Assembly: GCF_030813695.1 (NCBI RefSeq)
Contig: NZ_JAUSVA010000002.1
Coordinates: 8,269,501-8,333,500 of the forward strand
From: Kitasatospora herbaricolor
Lineage (GTDB): Bacteria; Actinomycetota; Actinomycetes; Streptomycetales; Streptomycetaceae
DNA: 64,000 nt
Reading direction: 5' to 3'
The notes below the pieces were generated by a model. The model was not told the DNA's origin, made no database searches, and worked only from the letters and a program-made list of their open reading frames with translations. Numbering within the stretch: the first letter of the stretch is position 1; every line of letters begins with the position of its first letter. Of this stretch, positions 26,880 to 35,901 are shown piece after piece. A program made the translations under genes and the position numbers.

Positions 26880-28298
26880 ATGGCATTCCGCCTACTCCCG
26901 GCCCGACCCGCATGTGCAGTCCCGGCGACCCGCTCGGCGGGAGCCACCGCGGTGAAGATCCCTGTGTTGCTCGGCGCGGCCGCTGCCTGCGCGGTGACCG
27001 TCGGATCGGCCGTCCTCGCGGCACCGGCCGCGGCCGAACCCGCCTCCCAGAGCGTCGACCACCGCGCCGTGGTGCTCGTCAACTTCCGCAACCGCGCACT
27101 CGCGGACCCCCAAAAGGCCCACGACCAAGCCGCACAGAACTTCTTCGGCGCCAAGGACTCCCTCGCCACCTACTACGCCGCGAACTCCGGAAACCGGTTG
27201 AGCATCGTCCCAGCCAAAGGCGACGGCGTCTTCGGACCGTTCACGATCGACATGGACGACCCCTCCGGCTGCGACACCGGACAGATGAACGACCTCGCCC
27301 GCAAGGCGATCCCCGACGTGACCTTCGACCACATCTCGGTCGTCTTCAACAGCGCCTACTGCAGCGACTGGTGGGGACTCGGCTCGGTCTCCGGCCCCAA
27401 CAGCTGGTACCACGAGGGTGCCGTGGCCGACAAGGCCGCCATCGTCCACGAGTCCGGCCACAACCTCGGCTTCGCTCACCAGGAACGCCAACTCTGCAAG
27501 GCCGGCAGCTTCACCACCTGCGCCCCGGACGGCTACAGCAACCGCACCCCCATGGGCGGAGGCGGTGAGAAGAAGGGCCTCACCGCTCCCGAGCTCCTGT
27601 CCCAGAAGTGGCTCACCGCTCAGCAGGTCACCACGCCCTCGACGACCACCACCGTGCACCTCACCCCGCTCCACGCACCCGGCACCTCGGGAGTGCGCGC
27701 GGTCGACCTCCCGCTAGGCACCGGCAAGGACCGCATCGTCGTCGAGTTCCGCGTGCCCGACCCCGCCACCGCGGACCGCGACGTCGCCAATGGCGTGGAC
27801 GTCTACCGGATCCCGGCAGGCCACTACGACCGCGCTGTCATGATCAGCAACACCAAGCACGACAACAAGGCCGCCACCGGCTCCTTCGCCACCACCGGCA
27901 CCGCACTCACCGACACCTCCGCACACCTTTCGATCAGCATCACCCAGGCCACCACCTCCGGCGCCGACATCCGCATCCAGTTCGGCGACGACCCCAGCAC
28001 CCAGCCGACCGGCAAGCCCACCACCCCGACGCCCACCGACCCGGGGAACACCCCGGCACAACCCCTCCCCTCCGCCACACCACCGGCCCCACCCGCCTCC
28101 GACCAGCCGGACGACCACACCGCCATCGACTCCACCGCCACACCCGACACCACCCCGGCCGCCGCGCAGACCGACGGCGGATGGCTCGCCCACACCGGCG
28201 GCGGCAACATCGGGGCCGGCGTCATCGCCGTCCTCATCACCGTCGGTGGCAGCGCCCTCTTCCTCCTGCGCAGGCGCCGTACGCACCGCAAGCACTGA
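26880..28298 (+). CDS. Cell-wall-anchored zinc metalloprotease (metzincin-type, LAHTG sorting signal)
   Basis: A 472-residue exported protein. Signal peptide to about residue 52 (VTVGSAVLAAPAAA). The zinc site HESGHNLGFAH at residues 190-200 is the extended HExxHxxGxxH of metzincins, here in an M6/gingipain-neighbour style protein. Two cysteine-bearing loops (DPSGCDTG, NSAYCSDWW) flank it. A Pro/Thr-rich stalk (about 365-430) leads to LAHTG at 436-440, a hydrophobic helix and RRRRTHRKH. LAXTG is the motif recognised by class E sortases of streptomycetes, so the protease is probably attached to peptidoglycan. The ATG at 26880 excludes a long unsupported N-terminal extension. Confidence 0.85.
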   Translation: MAFRLLPARPACAVPATRSAGATAVKIPVLLGAAAACAVTVGSAVLAAPAAAEPASQSVDHRAVVLVNFRNRALADPQKAHDQAAQNFFGAKDSLATYYAANSGNRLSIVPAKGDGVFGPFTIDMDDPSGCDTGQMNDLARKAIPDVTFDHISVVFNSAYCSDWWGLGSVSGPNSWYHEGAVADKAAIVHESGHNLGFAHQERQLCKAGSFTTCAPDGYSNRTPMGGGGEKKGLTAPELLSQKWLTAQQVTTPSTTTTVHLTPLHAPGTSGVRAVDLPLGTGKDRIVVEFRVPDPATADRDVANGVDVYRIPAGHYDRAVMISNTKHDNKAATGSFATTGTALTDTSAHLSISITQATTSGADIRIQFGDDPSTQPTGKPTTPTPTDPGNTPAQPLPSATPPAPPASDQPDDHTAIDSTATPDTTPAAAQTDGGWLAHTGGGNIGAGVIAVLITVGGSALFLLRRRRTHRKH

Positions 28299-28392
28299 GC
28301 TTGTGCGTTCTGGTCCGGCCTCGGACGGGGAGGGTGACACCGCCCCGGTGCGCCTGACACTGCCGGCCGGGCCGAGGGCCGCCGCGGCCACC

Positions 28393-28500
28393 GCGCCTCG
28401 TACGACGCGTTGAACCGCGGTCGCATCGACGTCGGCAGGCTGCGGCGGCCCTCGCCGCGCTCCCACGGCCTGGGCCGGCCTCGTGGATGAGGTGCTCGGG
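28393..28500 (+). pseudogene. Transposase scrap
   Basis: One frame reads ASYDALNRGRIDVGRLRRPS, close to the conserved YDALNRGR.....LRR block of a streptomycete DDE transposase group (IS701-like). Nothing of the catalytic domain survives in frame. Confidence 0.5.
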
Positions 28501-28733
28501 TGCCAGGGCCTCCCCGGCCGCGCGGACGGCATCGAGCTGTCGACGTTGCGCCGGCCTCGGACGGTGGGACGCCTGTCACCGAGGTCCACTCGACCTCGCG
28601 GGGCAGCTACGGCGCCTCGCGCATCCATTGCTGTCGAGGCGTGCGCCAGTCATGTGGAATTCAGGTGCACCGAACGTGTTGTCCGCGGGAACGGCCGATC
28701 CTAGAGTTCTGCGCATCGGACTGGCGGTAGGAA

Positions 28734-28747
28734 TCGACTCGAGTCGA
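28734..28747. promoter_or_regulatory. 14-bp perfect palindrome
   Basis: TCGACTC|GAGTCGA, about 140 bp upstream of the GH27 gene at 28887. A possible operator; no other copy was noticed. Confidence 0.35.
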
Positions 28748-28886
28748 GGTCTGTCGGGGGGAGCCGGCATCCGTCCTTCCAGACCGCCGAGATGCACGGT
28801 ACGCCGCACCGGCCGGCCGATCTCCCACGAACCCGTTCAGAGGGGATGCGCATGGCATCCACTCCGGAGACATCAAGGAGTTCCGT

Positions 28887-30932
28887 ATGGACCCCTCCCG
28901 ACCGGGTCACCGCGCCCCCCACCGCAGGGCCGCCGCCTTTCTCGCCATGACGGCGACTCTCACCACCATCGCCGTGACGACCACCGCGCAACCGGTCGCC
29001 GCACTGTCGCGAACCGTCCTGAGCAACACGGTCAACGTCGATCACTCCTACGCCAGGACGCCGCGGATGATCCTCCGCTCGGAGTCGTGGAACAGGACGA
29101 CGGCCGCCAGCATGAAGAAGACGGCCGACGACGCCGTCGCCACCGGCCTCGCCAGCGCAGGCTGGAACACGGTCTCGTTCGACGACACCTGGGCCGTGCG
29201 GGCCGACTGCACCGACTGGGACGCCAACGCCACGATCGTGCCGAACTGTACGAACGGACGCGACACGGCCACCGGCAACCTCATCCCGTCGCCGACGAAG
29301 TACCCGAACGGCCTGAAGGACGTCGGCGACCACCTGCACAACAAGGGAATGTTCTTCGGCGTCTACACCAGCGGCGGCAAGTACATGTGCGACCCCGGGG
29401 GGCGCAGCACGGCCGCACCCGGAAGCTACGACTACTTCGACCAGGACTTCAGGTACTTCGCGAGCGTCGGCGCCGACTACGTCAAGGTCGACTACTGCGG
29501 CGAGCCGAACACCACCAGCAAGTCCGGTTTCACCGTCCTCGACACCGACGCCGAGATCGACACCGCCGTCGAGTCGGCGCGCCGGGCGGCGACCGCGATC
29601 AACGCGATCAGGACCGACGCCGACCTCAGCAAGCGCCGGTCGATCGTGATGAACCTCTCCGCGCCGGCCTACGCGAACTGGAAGAACGACACCTACGACA
29701 CACCGCTGTTCCAGCGCATGCTGAACGGCATCGTGCCTGCCGGCCAGGCCTACCGCATCGGCGGCGACGTCGGCGGGACGAGCTGGGCGGGTGCTGTCTC
29801 GCTCGTCGACATGGTCGAGCAGTTGCGCCCGTACGGCAAGCAGGGCCATGTCCTCGACGCCGACCGGCTGTACTTCGACGACACGACCCTCACGACCGAC
29901 AACAAGCTCGGCGGCTACGTGATGTGGGCGATGCAGAACAGCCACATGGTCGCGATGATCCGCAACAACTCCAATTTCAGCGGCGCCGTCTCGGCGGCCC
30001 AGGCAGCCCTCATGAACAAGCCTGGCATCATCGCGGTGGGGCAGGACGCGCTGGCCACGCCGGCAAAGCGGGTCGCCCGGGGCAGCGGGTACGACGTGTT
30101 CGCCAGGCCGTTGAGCAACGGCGACTACGCGGTAGCGATCATGAACCGCTCGGCCACCGCGCCGGTCACCGCGACGACTGGCGGGTCGGTGGTCGGAACG
30201 TCCGCCAAGGCGTTCACGCTCTCGACGATCATCGGACCGGACATCACCTCCGTCGACGCGAGCGGCAACTTCAGCGTCACCGTACCGGCGGGAACAGCGG
30301 TCATGTACCGCCTGAAGGCCGCCGGCACCGCCGCGTACGGTGGCTGGAGCTTCGGGCCCAACGGCTCGACCGCCCGCAACGCCACTGCGATCACCGACGG
30401 CGACGCGCCGACCGCAGGAAGCTGGGACGCGAGTGGCAGCACCCTCTCCTCGGACCGCCTGGCCAACAACTCCCAGCTGCCCGACGGAACCGCGATCAGC
30501 GTCAAGGCGGGACGGGCCGTCACGGTCGGCGGTGTCAACTACGCCTGGCCGAACACCACCTCCGGCCAGTTCGACTCCGTCAAGCCGGTCGGCCAGACGG
30601 TCGACTACAGCCACACCGGCTCGAACGTGAACTTCCTCGGCGCCTCTGGCACCGGCGAGGCCGGCGGAACGATCCGCCTCAACTACACCGACGGCACGTC
30701 CTCCACGTCGACCTGGGGATTCCCCAGCTGGAGCTGCGCGAACGCCGCGACCTACCCCGCGACGGTTGCGTTCAAGGTGTTCGGACGCAACGGCACCAGC
30801 GGCCCGGAGAACACGGGAACGGGATACTGCCTCTACACCAGGTCGGTACCGGTCACGGCCGGCAAGACCCTGTCGTCGGTCACCCTGCCGAACGCGCCCG
30901 ACGTGCGGATCTTCGCCATCCAGGTGACCTGA
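28887..30932 (+). CDS. Secreted GH27-family (clan GH-D) glycosidase, divergent
   Basis: A 681-residue exported enzyme with a signal peptide ending near VAAL (about residue 40). It is the most divergent of the five GH27 proteins: the usual PPMGWNSW start is replaced by TPRMILRSESWNRTTAASMK, yet SFDDTW, GADYVKVDYCGEP (nucleophile Asp202) and AYRIGGDVGG (acid/base Asp294) remain. Residues 490-681 form a beta-sandwich (VGGVNYAWPNTTSGQFDSVK, then KTLSSVTLPNAPDVRIFAIQ) seen at the C-termini of other actinomycete glycosidases. AAGGAG lies 8 nt before the ATG. Activity could be alpha-galactosidase, beta-L-arabinopyranosidase or another clan GH-D specificity. Confidence 0.85.
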   Translation: MDPSRPGHRAPHRRAAAFLAMTATLTTIAVTTTAQPVAALSRTVLSNTVNVDHSYARTPRMILRSESWNRTTAASMKKTADDAVATGLASAGWNTVSFDDTWAVRADCTDWDANATIVPNCTNGRDTATGNLIPSPTKYPNGLKDVGDHLHNKGMFFGVYTSGGKYMCDPGGRSTAAPGSYDYFDQDFRYFASVGADYVKVDYCGEPNTTSKSGFTVLDTDAEIDTAVESARRAATAINAIRTDADLSKRRSIVMNLSAPAYANWKNDTYDTPLFQRMLNGIVPAGQAYRIGGDVGGTSWAGAVSLVDMVEQLRPYGKQGHVLDADRLYFDDTTLTTDNKLGGYVMWAMQNSHMVAMIRNNSNFSGAVSAAQAALMNKPGIIAVGQDALATPAKRVARGSGYDVFARPLSNGDYAVAIMNRSATAPVTATTGGSVVGTSAKAFTLSTIIGPDITSVDASGNFSVTVPAGTAVMYRLKAAGTAAYGGWSFGPNGSTARNATAITDGDAPTAGSWDASGSTLSSDRLANNSQLPDGTAISVKAGRAVTVGGVNYAWPNTTSGQFDSVKPVGQTVDYSHTGSNVNFLGASGTGEAGGTIRLNYTDGTSSTSTWGFPSWSCANAATYPATVAFKVFGRNGTSGPENTGTGYCLYTRSVPVTAGKTLSSVTLPNAPDVRIFAIQVT

Positions 30933-30955
30933 CCCACCCGTGGTCGAAGCAGCCT

Positions 30956-30985
30956 GAGGCCCGCACGGATCTGCGTGCGGGCCTC
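30956..30985 (+). terminator. Hairpin after the divergent GH27 gene
   Basis: An 11-bp stem (GAGGCCCGCAC with GTGCGGGCCTC) and an 8-base loop, 24 bp after the stop at 30932. Confidence 0.75.
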
Positions 30986-30986
30986 G

Positions 30987-31290
30987 GTGCTGGCACGGCA
31001 GTTGCACGCGGCCCTTGACGCGGCGGGCAGCACCCTGGCCGTCGCCGAGTCACTCACCGGCGGCCGCCCCGCCGTGGCGCCGGCCTAGGCGCCCGGCGCC
31101 TCCAGCGTCTTCAAGGGCTCGGTCACCGCCTACGCCACCGACGTCAAGGCGCAGGTCCTGCACGTGGCGCCCGACCTGCTGGACAGCAGGGGCCCCGTCG
31201 ACGGCGAGGTCGCGCAACAGATGGCGCAGGGCGTTCGGACCCTCATGCGCGCCCCCTGCGCGCTCGCCACCGCGGGCTTCGGGCCGGCGC
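30987..31290 (+). pseudogene. CinA C-terminal (nicotinamide-nucleotide amidase-type) relic
   Basis: From GTG 30987 the frame reads LHAALDAAGSTLAVAESLTG then hits TAG at 31086, and resumes with APGASSVFKGSVTAYATDVK, VAPDLLDSRGPVDGEVAQQM and AQGVRTLMRAPCALATAGF. These are the conserved blocks of the CinA amidase domain (AESLTGG, GAS..F.GG..AY, GPV...VA..MA.G). The in-frame stop, the loss of the T.G.AGP region and a later frame break show it is dead. Confidence 0.8.
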
Positions 31291-31613
31291 TCCACGACCA
31301 CCTCCGCCCCTCCGAGAGTCCTGGGAGGACATGGTGACCGCTTCTTCGCCGTCCGGCCGGTCTGCGAACGTCGCGGCCCCCGTCCGTGACAACCGTCGGC
31401 GACGGTCCCGTCCCCGCCCGCGCGAACCCGCGGCTGCCGACCGCCGGACCTGCCTGGTCCTTGCCGTCCACACCCAGCTCCGCCTCGGCAGACCCCTGGC
31501 GCAGACCTACGCCGACCCTGGGAGCGGCCCCAGCCCGCCGAACGGATCTCCCCCGCCCGGGTCCGGCGCCGCCGCGTCTGCGCCGCCCCGGGATCTCGGC
31601 TGACAGTGCGAAG

Positions 31614-31648
31614 CACTCCGGGGCAGCGTCCCGCGCTGTCCCGGAGTG
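31614..31648. terminator. 15-bp hairpin
   Basis: CACTCCGGGGCAGCG pairs with CGCTGTCCCGGAGTG (one G-U pair) around a 5-base loop. With the next hairpin it forms a double terminator behind the minus-strand GH27 gene; it could also stop readthrough from the left. Confidence 0.7.
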
Positions 31649-31662
31649 CCCGGTGGTGAGGG

Positions 31663-31685
31663 GCCGGGCCCGTTGCGGGCCCGGC
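31663..31685 (-). terminator. Hairpin after the GH27 gene ending at 31691
   Basis: A perfect 9-bp stem (GCCGGGCCC with GGGCCCGGC) and a 5-base loop, starting 5 bp beyond the stop codon. Confidence 0.75.
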
Positions 31686-31690
31686 GGGGG

Positions 31691-33694
31691 TCAGGGGGCC
31701 GGCGGGGTGTTGAAGGGGGCGGCCCAGGTCTGGTTGGTCTGGATGTTGTTGGGGGCGGCGCCGCAGGTCCAGAGGTCGACGGGCGTGCCCGGGGTCGTCG
31801 TTGCGCTGCCGTAGACGTCCAGGCACTTGGTGGTGCCGGCGAGCTTCAGGTTGCCGTCGCGGTTGTAGGTCCAGGTCTGGTAGCCGGGGGCGGAGCCGCA
31901 GGTCGCCACAGCGGCCCACTGGCCCGATGCGCTGTTGACCACCCCGTTGGTCGTGGTGGCCTGCGCGGTCAGGCAGAGGTTGGAGGCCCCGGCCTGGAGC
32001 AGCTTGACGGAGCCGTCGCTGTTCATCTGCCACTGCTGGTTGGAGCCACCGTTGCAGGAGGCGAGGTCGATGGCGGTGTTGGTGGTGCGGGACTGGTAGT
32101 TCTCCAGGCAGAGCGCGGCCTTGCCCCAGTTGTTGCGGGAGGCGGTGATCTGGCCGCGCGGGGTGGAGGTGCTGCCGGCCGGCGGGGTGATCCTGAACAT
32201 GGCGCTGTCGTGCGAGGCGACGGTGAGCGCCACCGTTCCGGTCGACGTGCTGGTGGTGTGTGCCCACAGGTCGCGGACGGTGTAGCTGCCGCCGGTGGTG
32301 TCGAAGCCGACGGCGTTCAGGTCGAGGGTGTAGTTGGCGGACGCGGCACCCTTGTTGAGGACGACCACGGCCTTGCCGCCGTCGGCGAGCGGCTTGACCA
32401 CGACATCGATGCCACTGTTCGCGGCAGGAGTGCCGTCCGCGTTGGCTGCGCCGCCGGAAACCCGCTGGCCGCCCGCGCCGAGCGTGTCCTGGTCGACCGC
32501 GATGACCTCGGTGTTGCCGAGGATGCCGATCGAGGCGTTCAGGTGGGCCGCCTCCGCCGGATGGGCGGCGATGTAGGACGGGGAGAACTTGCGGGCGTCG
32601 GTGGAGATGACCAGGGGGGCCGCCATCGCGGAGAACAGCGACATCTGGCTGCGCTCCTCGGCGGTGGTCATGCCGTTGTCGCCGATCAGCAGCATGTCAG
32701 CGTCGTTCCAGTTGCCCGGCCCCTGGTAGCGGGCGAGCTCCTGAACGGCGTCGAAGCTCTGGTAGGCGCCGAAGTTGTACCCGGACTGCACGCCGAGCGG
32801 CTGGTTCCACGGGTCGGTGGCGCCGTTGTCCCGGTCGTTGAAGATGTCCGGTCCGACGCGCCAGAGCTGGCCGTTCGAACGGACCATGTTCATGAGGGCG
32901 GACTTGGTCGGGCTGTTGCCGTACCCGGCCGGGGCGGAGATGTTGAACATGACGTTCGGCCTGGCGGTGCCGCCGTTGTTCTTGTTGGTGACCGCGGTCT
33001 TGAGGGCGCCCGCCATCCTCGGGGCGGTGACGTTGTGGCCCTCCACGTTGCCGCAGTTGTCGTACTTGAGCGCGTCGACGCCCCAGAAGACGAAGGAGTT
33101 GGCGTCGACCTGCTCGTAGTACTCGCTGCCGTTGGGCAGGTTGGGCGCGGTCGGGGTGGCGGTGGAACAGGTGTGGGTGCCGGAGGTCTCGTAGATGCCG
33201 AACTTGGCGCCCAGGCTGTGCAGGTAGTTTCCGTACGCGGTGAGCTCGTAGTCGAAGCCGGGCTGCTTGCTGGTGTTGCGGACGTCGGTCGCGCCGCCCC
33301 AGTTCAGGCCGCCGTGCAGGTAGCCGGAGCTGTTGCGGTACATCCAGCAGTCGTCGACGGTGATGGTCTTGTAGCCGTTGGCGATCAGCCCGGCGTCGGA
33401 CAGGCCCTTGGCGTTGTCCTGCATGTACTGCTGGAACGAGTAGTTGAGCTGTGCGGACCCGTCGAGCGGGGCCTGGGGTCGGCACTCGGTACGGGCCCAG
33501 TTGTTGTAGCCCATGGGCGGCAGGGCGGCGATCGGTCCGCCGGGGGTGGCCGACGGTGAGAAGTTGGCGGCCGGCTGGGAGACGCCGTCGTTGGCGAACA
33601 CCGGGGCTGCGTTCAGGACCGTGCCGGTCAGGATGAGGGTGACGCTCAGCAGCAGGGGTGCTGCCTTGCGCGGGCGGTGTGCGGGAAGGATCAC
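31691..33694 (-). CDS. Secreted GH27 alpha-galactosidase-type enzyme with C-terminal ricin-type domain
   Basis: A 667-residue exported enzyme starting at GTG 33694, with GAGAGAGG about 9 nt upstream; a more distal GTG would add an uncharged-poor tail. Signal peptide to about residue 34 (AAPVFA). The barrel carries ALPPMGYNNWARTEC, ITVDDCWM, ALKYDNCG with nucleophile Asp212 and RVGPDIFND with acid/base Asp283, plus NWNDADMLLIG. An insertion around residues 118-150 and a stretch QLNYSFQQYMQDNAKG distinguish it from the others. Residues 540-667 are a ricin-type trefoil (QQWQMNSDGSVKLL, QTWTYNRDGNLKL, NQTWAAPF). Its far-upstream region matches that of the ABC operon at 41288, suggesting co-regulation. 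Confidence 0.92.
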   Translation of the reverse strand: MILPAHRPRKAAPLLLSVTLILTGTVLNAAPVFANDGVSQPAANFSPSATPGGPIAALPPMGYNNWARTECRPQAPLDGSAQLNYSFQQYMQDNAKGLSDAGLIANGYKTITVDDCWMYRNSSGYLHGGLNWGGATDVRNTSKQPGFDYELTAYGNYLHSLGAKFGIYETSGTHTCSTATPTAPNLPNGSEYYEQVDANSFVFWGVDALKYDNCGNVEGHNVTAPRMAGALKTAVTNKNNGGTARPNVMFNISAPAGYGNSPTKSALMNMVRSNGQLWRVGPDIFNDRDNGATDPWNQPLGVQSGYNFGAYQSFDAVQELARYQGPGNWNDADMLLIGDNGMTTAEERSQMSLFSAMAAPLVISTDARKFSPSYIAAHPAEAAHLNASIGILGNTEVIAVDQDTLGAGGQRVSGGAANADGTPAANSGIDVVVKPLADGGKAVVVLNKGAASANYTLDLNAVGFDTTGGSYTVRDLWAHTTSTSTGTVALTVASHDSAMFRITPPAGSTSTPRGQITASRNNWGKAALCLENYQSRTTNTAIDLASCNGGSNQQWQMNSDGSVKLLQAGASNLCLTAQATTTNGVVNSASGQWAAVATCGSAPGYQTWTYNRDGNLKLAGTTKCLDVYGSATTTPGTPVDLWTCGAAPNNIQTNQTWAAPFNTPPAP

Positions 33695-34250
33695 TGTGGG
33701 GGAGCCTCTCTCAAGAAGTGATCTGATGTGCACTTTTCGCCGCTCGATGATGCACTTCGGGCTTGCGGCCGTCAGAGCGGAGCGGCGCGGGAGCGACGTC
33801 GATGGGGCGGGTGCGGGGTGGGTTGCCGGCGATCCGGCGCGGGACGAACCGGGCGTGGACCGGCGGACATCTGACGGGATGACACGGGGCCCGGTAAGCC
33901 GAATCACAGGACACCGTCCGTGGGTTGCGGTCTGCGGAGCCCCGCCCTGGATGTGCGCGACTCACACGGAAGGGCGCGATTCGGGGGATGGGGTGGTGGC
34001 TTCGTCGGAGGCAGGTTGGTTCCGTACCGGGGGTGGAAGCGTGGTGGGCCCGTTGCCCGAGCCGGCTGCCGTTCTGCGGCGTCACGCTGCGATGGGCGTA
34101 AGTGTTGACCCCTGGGAACTGCGATCTCCAGCCCGGTTACCAATTCGTTGCAGAGATTCGTCCATTGAATCGGACAAATTATGTCAAAAGAGCTCAAAAT
34201 TTGCTTAGTCTTGCATTAAGATGACGTGAATAAAGCATGATGCGTCATCA
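33695..34250. other. Long leader and control region
   Basis: No supported gene. Contains the block at 34093-34151 conserved with the ABC operon, an ATGACGCAT-(C)-ATGCT box ending at 34248, and TTTGTCC-N8-GGACGAA (imperfect inverted repeat, minus strand, about 34160-34180). The next protein gene start is about 400 bp away, implying a long untranslated leader if these elements are the promoter. Confidence 0.5.
34093..34248 (-). promoter_or_regulatory. Promoter region shared with the second ABC operon
   Basis: Read on the minus strand, a 59-nt block from 34151 to 34093 starts GCAACGA, contains GCTGGAGATCGC and ends with ACTTACGCCCA. It aligns without gaps to 41069-41127, about 43 of 59 bases by eye. 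Ninety-seven bases upstream stands ATGACGCATCATGCT, matching ATGACGCATTATGCT found 95 bases upstream of the other block. TTGACA lies between. Confidence 0.65.
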
Positions 34251-34747
34251 ATGGAGCTTCCTGTCGAACGAACGCACCCCCCTTCGAGGACCGCACGACC
34301 GTCGGAGATCACCGTCGGGGCGCCGTGCTCACGGGAATCCGCCACGGCATCTGGCAGCAAGGCGGGCATGTCCATCGGCGTCGCGGCCGTCTTCAGCCCG
34401 ACGATGAAGCGACTCGAAACCGCAGCCGTCGCCGGGCTCGGCGAAACCGAGCTCCGGCGGGCGGTGGCCCGCGGCACCGGGCTCGACCTCGACAAGGCCG
34501 TCGCGTTCGCCCGCGGCGCCGACGGCGTGGCCACGGCCCCGCCGGAGTGACAGTCCGCTGACCGGGTGCGAACGGCAGGTCTCGGATCTCGTGGCCGAGG
34601 GCCTGTCGAGCAAGCGGATCGCGGCAGAGCGGGTCATCTCCCAGCGCACCGCGGAGGGCCACATCGAGCACAGCCTCACCAAGCTCGGCTCCTCCTCCCG
34701 TACACAGATCGCCTCCTGGGTCGTCCGAACCGCAAGGACCGCACACC
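34251..34747 (+). pseudogene. LuxR-family regulator C-terminal relic
   Basis: The end of this stretch gives DSPLTGCERQVSDLVAEGLS then SKRIAAERVISQRTAEGHIE, a LuxR-type helix-turn-helix of the kind found at the C-terminus of AAA/LAL regulators. The preceding RRAVARGTGLDLDKAVAFAR is the linker typical of such proteins, but it is in a different frame (shift near 34548). No ATPase domain is present upstream. Confidence 0.7.
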
Positions 34748-34866
34748 ATCCCCCCACGAGGCGCCAAAGGGCGTCGTCACCCCCGGCGACCGGCAGCCCG
34801 CTGCCTCCGGGCCGGGTCTGTACAGCCAGGCCCTGTCCCGTCATCCGTGGTAGCGCTGTGTGGCGG

Positions 34867-35668
34867 TCACTGGATGAGAAGCGTGGCGTCGTTGCCCTCG
34901 GCCGGCATCATAAGTTGCGCGAAAGCCCTGCTAAAATGGGCGAGTTCGGTCCCCTCCGAGCAGGCCTCGCAGAGTTTCCACAGCTGAGTGGTGTCCTTGT
35001 CTCGCGGGTCCTCGGCGCGGCTGAGGAGGAGGCGGGCGAAGCGCTGCGGGGTGGTGACCGGTCTGTCGCCCTCGGCGCGGCCCTGGGTGATGTGGCGGAC
35101 CAGGAGGTTGGCGCTGCCGGTGTAGCCCAGTTCCTCGCTCTCGAGCAGGAGGTGGGTGACGGACACCGCGGGGTGTTCGGCCCGACGCCTGCGCAGGTGG
35201 TCGCGGTAGGGGGGCGACGAGCGTGGGCTCGTAGAGGGGTGTGCGCCGGTCGCCGGTGGGCTCCTTCATACGGGCGTACCGCTTGACGGTGTTCAGGTCG
35301 ACGTCGAGGCGGCGGGCGCATTCGAGCAGTCCGACGCCCTGGTCGAGCAGATGGTGGACTCGCTGCCAGCGATCGAGGGTGGTCCGCTCGCGGAACGTCT
35401 GCCGCGGGCAGCCGAGCACCGGACAGAGCAGACGCCCGACCCGCACCAGCACCAAGACCCGCCGTCCGTCCACCGGCACGTCCGCGACCACCCGCCCGCG
35501 GAAGCCGTGCACCCGCCCCGTCGCCTGCCCGCACGCCTGGCACGGCACCGGATCCTCCCGGGTCCGGGCCGACACCCGGATGACCCCGCTCTCGTCCGTC
35601 ACGCCCTCCATGACGAGGGTCGGCAGTCCCGAAAGCACCACACCCACAAGCTCGTTGACATCGTGCAC
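34867..35668 (-). pseudogene. ISL3-family transposase, frameshifted and truncated
   Basis: The N-terminal part contains DVNELVGVVLSGLPTLVMEG and a zinc-ribbon pattern (CQACG...GRLLCPVLGCPRQTFRE), then the helix-turn-helix LLECARRLDVDLNTVKRYAR. After TLVAP the frame shifts at a run of six G (35212-35217 on +) and continues as YRDHLRRRRAEHPAVSVTHL and QRFARLLLSRAEDPRDKD to a stop at 34867. The conserved C-terminal third of ISL3 transposases (HNGRTEG region) is missing. Confidence 0.85.
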
Positions 35669-35901
35669 ACCATGCCGACGGCGGCAGTGACACTTCGTTA
35701 CCACCGACTGCGGGACAGAGCCGATGACCGTACAGACCCGCTGTGGGCTGCAACGGCTGCGCGAAGAGATGATCCGGGACGACGTCGCCTTTCGCCGGAA
35801 CGGAGGCGTGACGTGAGAACCACCGTCAGGCAAGTCGGTCGCGGATGCGGGACGACGACTGGAACACCGCGGTGCGCCGGCCGTCCTGGCACTGCCTCAC
35901 G

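Larger units (their letters stand above)
28299..28886. other. Intergenic region with transposase relic and palindromes
   Basis: No intact gene. Contains a transposase scrap (28393-28500), a 14-bp palindrome (28734-28747) and, 27-43 bp before the next ATG, GGATGC-N5-GCATCC at 28844-28860, which also overlaps the leader of the GH27 gene. Confidence 0.5.
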
